A program made the translations under genes and the position numbers. DNA of 11,856 bases from NCBI GenBank assembly GCA_902500695.1, contig CABVRQ010000068.1, positions 1-11,856 of the forward strand. Reading direction: 5' to 3'. The notes under the pieces are model-generated. The model was given only the letters and a program-made list of their open reading frames with translations. It was not told the origin of the DNA and made no database searches. The stretch is from an uncultured Nitrospira sp. (GTDB lineage Bacteria > Nitrospirota > Nitrospiria > Nitrospirales > UBA8639). Shown piece by piece: positions 7,559 through 11,856 of this stretch (its first letter is position 1; every line of letters begins with the position of its first letter).

Positions 7559-8191
7559 ACGTGCCTCAAAGAGATGAGAGAAAAAGATGACGGCAAATAT
7601 GGCTTACCCGATAACGAGGCTCTTGATGACGGGGGATCTTACTTTTAGCAGAGTCACAACAGGTATTCAAAACAACATGTCATGAAGGACAATCAGGTTC
7701 CCTCCTTTCTCAAAGGTAAGAATTGATCAACTCAACACAAGAGACATCTCAAGAAATGAATCGCTTTAGGGATTTATTTTATATATTAAAAGGAACACCT
7801 ATCATTTATACCAAGATCGGCTCCTGGAAGAAAGGGGGGGGGCGCGACGATTTCTTCTTTCTACATCGAGTCTTCATTGACATAGGCCCGTTATCGTGCT
7901 GAGAGATTACACAGAGAACATGCCGGGAAATTGGCCACGCCAATGAAAAATCTCTGTGGGTGAGCCTTTCTCGTCGCTCCACTATGAAGTCGTCATGATA
8001 CCGTGCCCTTCACGATTTCGACAGTCATCAATGACACCACTGAATATTGAAGATTCAGGATTCCCGTTTCGGAAAATTATATGAGCATGGGGATGCGTGA
8101 GGACTCGCGGTGTTCTGGAGTGTGCTTTGCACCTTAAGGCCTGAGTGAATTTTCATCATGAAAAAGGAATACAAGAGCGATCCCCGCTTCA
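7559..8191. other. Long intergenic region between exosortase and wecA-like gene
   Basis: No supported gene lies in these 633 bases. They hold an AT-rich block at about 7763-7812, a run of nine G at 7834-7842, a nested inverted repeat at 7910-7958 and smaller inverted repeats (GTCAT-CA-ATGAC at 8024-8035; CTGAAT/ATTCAG at 8040-8058). The stretch just before 7558 carries the GAGG Shine-Dalgarno of the wecA-like gene. I could not find a convincing promoter. Only short open frames occur, with no PEP-CTERM-like C-terminus. Confidence 0.6.
7910..7958. repeat. Nested inverted repeat, possible cruciform or RNA hairpin
   Basis: Outer arms CACAGAGA (7910-7917) and TCTCTGTG (7951-7958) are perfect complements. 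Inside them ATTGGC (7930-7935) and GCCAAT (7939-7944) pair around a 3-base loop. On the minus strand the inner hairpin is followed by TTTCCC, so it could be a weak terminator about 250 bases after the exosortase stop. A protein-binding site is equally possible. Confidence 0.45.
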
Positions 8192-9892
8192 TCAACGCGG
8201 AACATATGGCTCCAAATTGGAATAGACCAGATTGGCGAATGCTGCCAGTCGTGACTTCTCGATTGAAACGTCTCCATGAGCGGGAATGGGGGTCGTCAAA
8301 CGAATGAGTGCGCCATCCGTCCGTTGTTGAGTCACGGCATCCCACACGAGATACCATTTCACCAGATATTCATTCGTCAGATTCCGTTGACGCTGTCGAA
8401 ACCAGTACCAGACCAATTGTCGGGCTTCGCCTTTTGTAATCGTCACCTCGTTGATGAAAATGGGAGCGAGGCCCGGTGTGGGCGGTTCAAGCGAAATGGT
8501 GTTCACGGACTCGATGAGCCATCCATCGCCGGGGATACAACTTTGGGGCGAATGGATCGATTCTCCTGATCGTTGCGATTGATAAAAGGCCACATAGAGG
8601 TTGACGGGAAGAGACCCCTCAGGCTTTTGATGAAAGTCGGCCAGGAGATAGTCATCAAACCGGAGCGCATCGAGATAGACTTGCTCTAAAGGCCGTGCCC
8701 TGCCTTCCCACGGACCCAGTTGCAGAGGAAAATCTGCAAATGATTGCCGGGACACCAATCGTTCCTCCCGTGCGTCAAGCTGCGTGGCCCACATGCCGAA
8801 GGCTCCCACCACCACCAGCCCCACCACCACAGCCCAAGGCATTCGAGCACGGTGGAAACCATGACGCGCGCGTCCCTCACCAGGACTCTGATGAGCGGAT
8901 TCCTCCGATGCCACTTCCCCCTCAGACTGTTCCGGTGACTGAATGCACGCACCAGGCAGTCGGGATTGCGGCCGGATGCCCTTCAGCACCACCATTTCCC
9001 CGACAAGGAGCGCGACCCCTACAAGAAAGATCACCCATCCCTCGAATAGGTGGATAAACCCGTCAGCAGCCCCTTTTCCCCACCATTCGACCAGAATGCC
9101 AATCATGCCGATGCGAAAGCCATTGAGCAGAATGGCGATCGGAATACTGGAAAGAAATACGAAGATACGCTTCCAGAGCCGGTCTTGGAGAAAATACGCA
9201 CACAAGAGCGCGAGAGTCATCAGGGGAAATAAAAACCGGAGTCCGGAGCAGGCTTCCACCACTTGAAGTTGAATGGGCCCAAGATCAATCACATTGCCGT
9301 CCTGGAAAGCCGTGATGCCGACAACCTGCAGGCAGGTCACGCCCAGGGTCGAAGATATCGATCGTAACTGGGCGGACAGCCCTTGAAACAAAAACTGCGG
9401 GAGTGGAATGGTCATCAGGAGCAGGCCAAGGGGAAACGCCAGGATTTTTCCCCCACGCACACCCCAGGCGGCCAGCACCAGCCCCACGATCACCAGCCAC
9501 AAGGCGAGATGTTGCACCACAAACAACGTCCCAAGGTGACCCATGATAAACAGACCCATCCCGGCCGCAATGATCACCAATCCGACCCATGCCCCGCCCC
9601 CATCACAATCTGAGAGCCGCTTTCTGTCTTCCCATGCCAAATACAGGGCAATGGGAGGCACCAGGAGCCCATGCCCATAATTTTCATCGCCCAACCAGGT
9701 CCGCCATAAGAACGCCAGGTTGTCATAGAACACGACGAACACCACCAGGGCTGCGGCCAGAATCCCCACAAGAGACCAGGCGATCTGAAACGATTGATCG
9801 GAGCCCTGGGGAGGATTTCGTGAAATCGACTGCGCCATGTGTGACGGGAGGCCTCGTGACTTAGAGAATGACGGCTTCCATCGCATTGTCAT
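8192..9892 (-). CDS. Exosortase (EpsH family) fused to EpsI domain
   Basis: A 566-residue two-domain inner-membrane protein. Residues 35-305 are an eight-segment-type exosortase, a cysteine transpeptidase that cleaves C-terminal PEP-CTERM-like sorting signals. GDENYGHGLLVPPIALYLAW (68-87) is the family signature. The catalytic set is visible as Cys215 in VVEACSGLRFLFP, Arg260 in LLNGFRIG and His281 in GFIHLFEGW. Residues 310-350 form a hydrophilic linker, and 352-371 a further membrane segment. Residues 385-536 are a periplasmic EpsI domain, with LGPWEG (392-397), YQSQRSGESIHSPQSCIPGD (437-456) then GW, and a C-terminal RLTTPI. EpsI is usually a separate protein; fused forms are known among exosortases, including I believe the VPLPA type. 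Start 9892 has no clear Shine-Dalgarno; Met19 (9838), with GAGG 13 bases upstream, is an alternative. No substrate gene is visible. Confidence 0.93.
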   Translation of the reverse strand: MTMRWKPSFSKSRGLPSHMAQSISRNPPQGSDQSFQIAWSLVGILAAALVVFVVFYDNLAFLWRTWLGDENYGHGLLVPPIALYLAWEDRKRLSDCDGGGAWVGLVIIAAGMGLFIMGHLGTLFVVQHLALWLVIVGLVLAAWGVRGGKILAFPLGLLLMTIPLPQFLFQGLSAQLRSISSTLGVTCLQVVGITAFQDGNVIDLGPIQLQVVEACSGLRFLFPLMTLALLCAYFLQDRLWKRIFVFLSSIPIAILLNGFRIGMIGILVEWWGKGAADGFIHLFEGWVIFLVGVALLVGEMVVLKGIRPQSRLPGACIQSPEQSEGEVASEESAHQSPGEGRARHGFHRARMPWAVVVGLVVVGAFGMWATQLDAREERLVSRQSFADFPLQLGPWEGRARPLEQVYLDALRFDDYLLADFHQKPEGSLPVNLYVAFYQSQRSGESIHSPQSCIPGDGWLIESVNTISLEPPTPGLAPIFINEVTITKGEARQLVWYWFRQRQRNLTNEYLVKWYLVWDAVTQQRTDGALIRLTTPIPAHGDVSIEKSRLAAFANLVYSNLEPYVPR

Positions 9893-9966
9893 AGAGGGTG
9901 AGTCACGCGACGGGAATGGAATTTCGGTGCAACAGGAGGATTCTGCCAGATAAACTCAAATAGCGC

Positions 9967-9995
9967 TATATATAGATGAAGGATTTCGGGGCCAA
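9967..9995 (-). promoter_or_regulatory. Weak candidate promoter for the exosortase gene
   Basis: On the minus strand TTGGCC (9995-9990, 4 of 6) is separated by 17 bases from TATATA (9972-9967, 4 of 6). The site is about 75 bases before the ATG at 9892, next to the 10-base palindrome ATAGCGCTAT. It lies in a locally AT-rich spot, and both boxes are weak. Confidence 0.22.
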
Positions 9996-9996
9996 T

Positions 9997-10077
9997 GGAT
10001 CCCCGCCGCTCATCAGCGGGGATTCATCCGAAACGAAACCACGATAAATTCCCGATAAACAATGCCGGGAATGACCA
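9997..10077. repeat. Hairpin-bearing dispersed repeat remnant
   Basis: ATCCCCGC (9999-10006) and GCGGGGAT (10016-10023) pair around a 9-base loop, extended by a G-T and a G-C pair. Some 40 bases on, GCCGGGAATGACC (10064-10076) looks like the outer end of the common intergenic repeat family with GGATTCCCGC...GGGAATGAC ends. No T-tract follows the hairpin on either strand, so I do not call it a terminator. Confidence 0.4.
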
Positions 10078-10100
10078 CCGTGTAATGGCTATCTGAAATC

Positions 10101-10209
10101 GGTCATCCTGATCCATTCGGCAACGCTCAGGCCAACGGCCCCCAAGGATCTGACTGAGCGATGGTATCGTCACCCTGGGCACAGATCCTTCGCTGCGCTC
10201 AGGATGACC
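10101..10209. repeat. Small element with 11-base terminal inverted repeats, related to the 'CHPE...' repeat
   Basis: GGTCATCCTGA (10101-10111) is the exact reverse complement of TCAGGATGACC (10199-10209). The right end (10183-10208) reads AGATCCTTCGCTGCGCTCAG then GATGAC. It matches the units near 5687 and 5815, except that it lacks three bases in the middle. The left part also has CAACGCTCAGGCC and AAGGATCTGACTGAGCG, which look like decayed inverted copies. Confidence 0.55.
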
Positions 10210-10443
10210 ATGTGGATCGGGTATCAGCAGGGATTCACCTCCCTTCTTTCATCACCGCCGGTCAGGGGAAAAAGGCTGGTTTGAGGGGCTCAGGGAACTC
10301 CACACCGCAATTCAGGATGTTCTTGGGGGGTAGTGGGCATTCACCGCTTGGCCGGAAACAAACGATAGTGCCGCACCCAACAAGGAAGATTTCTGAATTT
10401 ATTTGGAATGATTATTCATGAAGGTGAGGGGTGCAATGTTTTC

Positions 10444-10503
10444 ATGACACAGACCGTGGAATGAAAGATCCAACTCTGGACGTTCACCTTCTTCCACTGT
10501 CAT
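10444..10503 (-). terminator. Possible structured 3' end of the efflux gene
   Basis: Arms ATGACA (10444-10449) and GTGGAA (10456-10461) pair with TGTCAT (10498-10503) and TTCCAC (10492-10497). This makes a 12-base stem with a 6-base bulge, and a small inner TCCA-ACTC-TGGA hairpin sits at 10469-10480. It begins seven bases past the stop codon. The loop is large and no strong T-run follows, so a classical intrinsic terminator is doubtful. Confidence 0.25.
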
Positions 10504-10510
10504 ATCTCGC

Positions 10511-11856
10511 TTAGGATGCTGAGCCGGAGATGGCAAGGGGTCCTTCGGGAGAATCCGGGGACCATCCTCCACCCAGTGCTTTATAGAGTTGTACGATCGA
10601 CACCAAATGCAGGCGATGGGTGGATGTGAGCTCGAGTTCGGAAACGAATAAATCTCGTTTGGCGATGAGCACATCAACATAACTGGTCAGGCCGCCTTTG
10701 TAACGAAGATTGGCCAAACGCAATGCCGACCGGAGAGCCGTCACCTGTTCCTGCTGGGCAATCCGTTGGGAATCGGCCGTGCGCACCGACACCAGGGCAT
10801 CCTCCACTTCTTTAAATGCCACGAGAATGGTTTGCTCGTAATGAGCCAACACCTGCTTCGCCTGGGCCTCAACCGCTTCTTGTTGAAACCCCAAAATATT
10901 GGCATTGAGCAACGGGCCGGCCAGTCCCAGCCCGGCTTGTCCAAATTCACTGCCGGGGGTGGTCAGCGTTGAAAGTTGAGGGCTTGCGAGGCCAAGAATA
11001 CCCGTAATCGAGAACTTGGGAAACCGTTCCGCCTGCGCGACACCAATACGGGCCGTGGCCGCGGCCAGTTCGTGTTCGGCTTGTACGATATCCGGACGGC
11101 GCTGGAGTAATTCCGAAGGCAGGCCTGGCGGCACCTTTGGAGGAAAAATTTGCTCGGTGAGAATCTGGCCTCGTGGAATCCTGAAGGAGTTCCGGCCAAG
11201 GAGCACACTCAGTTCGTTTTCCTTCTGCACCATTTGCCGCTCGAATTGGGCGACCCGGGCCGCCGCATTGGCCCGTTCCCCCTCAAATTGGTCCGCATCG
11301 AGCCTTGAACTGACTCCGCGTCGTAATCGGGCTTTGGCAATGGTCACCGATTCTTCCCAGGACCCCAGCGTTCGCTTGGCAATGTCCAACTGCATGTCGA
11401 ATTGCAACAGATCCAAATACGCCCCCGCCACACCACTGACCAACTGAAGGATGACGGCCCGTCGGTTTTCCTCGCGGGCAAGCAGATCGCCAAACGCCGC
11501 TTCATTTGACCGACGAATGCGACCCCAGATATCAATCTCCCAATTCAGATTCCCGATCCCGTAATAACTAAAATTGCTCGGAAATCCCTGTACGGCAAAG
11601 CCGCCAAATTTCCCTAAGACCGGAGCATTGAGTTGGGTGGTAATTTGAGGCGCAAAATCCATTCGCGCGATGAACACTCGCGCTTGAAATTCCTCGACGC
11701 TGGCGACGGCTTCCTGAAGATTCTTGTTTTCCTCCAAGGCTATACGAATCAGTTGTTGCAATTCTTCGTCATGCAGCAATTCCCACCAGTGAAGATTCGC
11801 AATCGATTCCCCTTCCGTTTCGGACATGCGAAACCGGTCAGCCGTTTCGATATCGG
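10511..11856 (-). CDS. RND efflux outer-membrane factor, NodT/OprM family (5' end missing)
   Basis: The outer-membrane channel of a tripartite efflux pump, a trimeric TolC-like beta-barrel with a long periplasmic helical tunnel. The first ATG in view is at 11827, but the frame stays open to the right edge and reads DIETADRFRM before it. The next residues (LHWWELLHDEELQQLIRIAL) are a family motif normally found after a lipoprotein signal and a linker, so the true start lies outside the window. Two outer-membrane efflux repeats are visible. Counting from the visible Met, SSRLDADQFEGERANAAARV (173-192) and LPSELLQRRPDIVQAEHELA (236-255) belong to the first-repeat end and second-repeat start. IGVAQAERFPKFSITG (261-276) and LRYKGGLTSYVDVLIAKRDL (374-393) lie in the second repeat. 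Partner pump genes should be upstream, beyond the edge. A long gap separates it from the glycan genes, so a direct link is not supported. Confidence 0.93.
   Translation of the reverse strand, partial: DIETADRFRMSETEGESIANLHWWELLHDEELQQLIRIALEENKNLQEAVASVEEFQARVFIARMDFAPQITTQLNAPVLGKFGGFAVQGFPSNFSYYGIGNLNWEIDIWGRIRRSNEAAFGDLLAREENRRAVILQLVSGVAGAYLDLLQFDMQLDIAKRTLGSWEESVTIAKARLRRGVSSRLDADQFEGERANAAARVAQFERQMVQKENELSVLLGRNSFRIPRGQILTEQIFPPKVPPGLPSELLQRRPDIVQAEHELAAATARIGVAQAERFPKFSITGILGLASPQLSTLTTPGSEFGQAGLGLAGPLLNANILGFQQEAVEAQAKQVLAHYEQTILVAFKEVEDALVSVRTADSQRIAQQEQVTALRSALRLANLRYKGGLTSYVDVLIAKRDLFVSELELTSTHRLHLVSIVQLYKALGGGWSPDSPEGPLAISGSAS

Larger units (their letters stand above)
9893..10510. 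other. Intergenic region between outer-membrane factor gene and exosortase, without a supported gene
   Basis: These 618 bases carry two repeat-like elements: a hairpin and 'GGGAATGACC' unit (9997-10077), and an element bounded by 11-base inverted repeats (10101-10209). An imperfect long stem lies just after the efflux gene (10444-10503). The open frame at 10161-10421 (+) begins by translating the repeat (ILRCAQDD) and is not a credible gene. Nothing recognisable was seen at 10210-10440. Confidence 0.6.

Noticed and set aside
7559..8191. JUMPstart/ops element or CRISPR array in the long gap
   Set aside because: GGCGGTAGC or its complement is absent, and there are no regularly spaced direct repeats.
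8158..8307. Short plus-strand frame starting MKKEYKSDPRF
   Set aside because: It has only about 50 codons and is mostly antisense to the EpsI domain; composition and context do not support it.
9893..10000. Sigma54 (-24/-12) promoter before the exosortase gene
   Set aside because: Exosortase loci often use sigma54, so I looked. TGGCAG and TTGCA both occur here, but they are 10 bases apart instead of five.
10161..10421. 86-codon plus-strand frame between the efflux and exosortase genes
   Set aside because: Its beginning is a translated palindromic repeat (ILRCAQDD), it runs against all neighbours and its remainder shows no domain.

Overview
All recognisable genes in this window read on the minus strand. 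They look like part of a surface or exopolysaccharide locus of a Gram-negative bacterium. The outer-membrane efflux factor and the exosortase both require a diderm envelope. The mix of an exosortase fused to EpsI, a long WecA-type transferase and dispersed palindromic repeats that translate as 'CHPE...' or 'LRCAQDD' fits environmental bacteria such as Nitrospirota or some Deltaproteobacteria-like groups. That placement is inference, because no phylogenetic marker gene is present.

Layout in transcription order (right to left). (1) 11856-10511: 3' part of an RND-type outer-membrane factor of the NodT/OprM family, cut by the window edge and probably the last gene of an unrelated efflux operon. 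(2) 10510-9893: a 618-base gap with two repeat-like palindromic elements and no convincing gene. (3) 9892-8192: an exosortase (EpsH) fused to an EpsI domain. (4) 8191-7559: a 633-base gap with an AT-rich block, a run of nine G and a nested inverted repeat. (5) 7558-5921: a WecA/MraY-like polyprenyl-phosphate sugar-1-phosphate transferase with an extra membrane domain of about 200 residues. (6) 5920-5461: a repeat-bearing gap with a candidate minus-strand promoter. (7) 5412-1: a compact run of wecB-like epimerase, Wzx-like flippase, GT4 glycosyltransferase, hexapeptide acyltransferase and SAM methyltransferase, then the first codons of a further gene. Three joints here are tight: 16 bases between flippase and glycosyltransferase, and two ATGA overlaps further on.

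Likely joint function: the WecA-like protein primes undecaprenyl phosphate with a sugar phosphate. The epimerase supplies UDP-ManNAc. The glycosyltransferase, acyltransferase and methyltransferase extend and decorate the repeat unit, and the flippase carries it across the inner membrane. The exosortase would process PEP-CTERM-type proteins, which in many bacteria are encoded with exopolysaccharide genes. No PEP-CTERM substrate, Wzy polymerase, Wza/Wzc exporter or UDP-ManNAc dehydrogenase lies in the window, so the rest of the system must be outside it.
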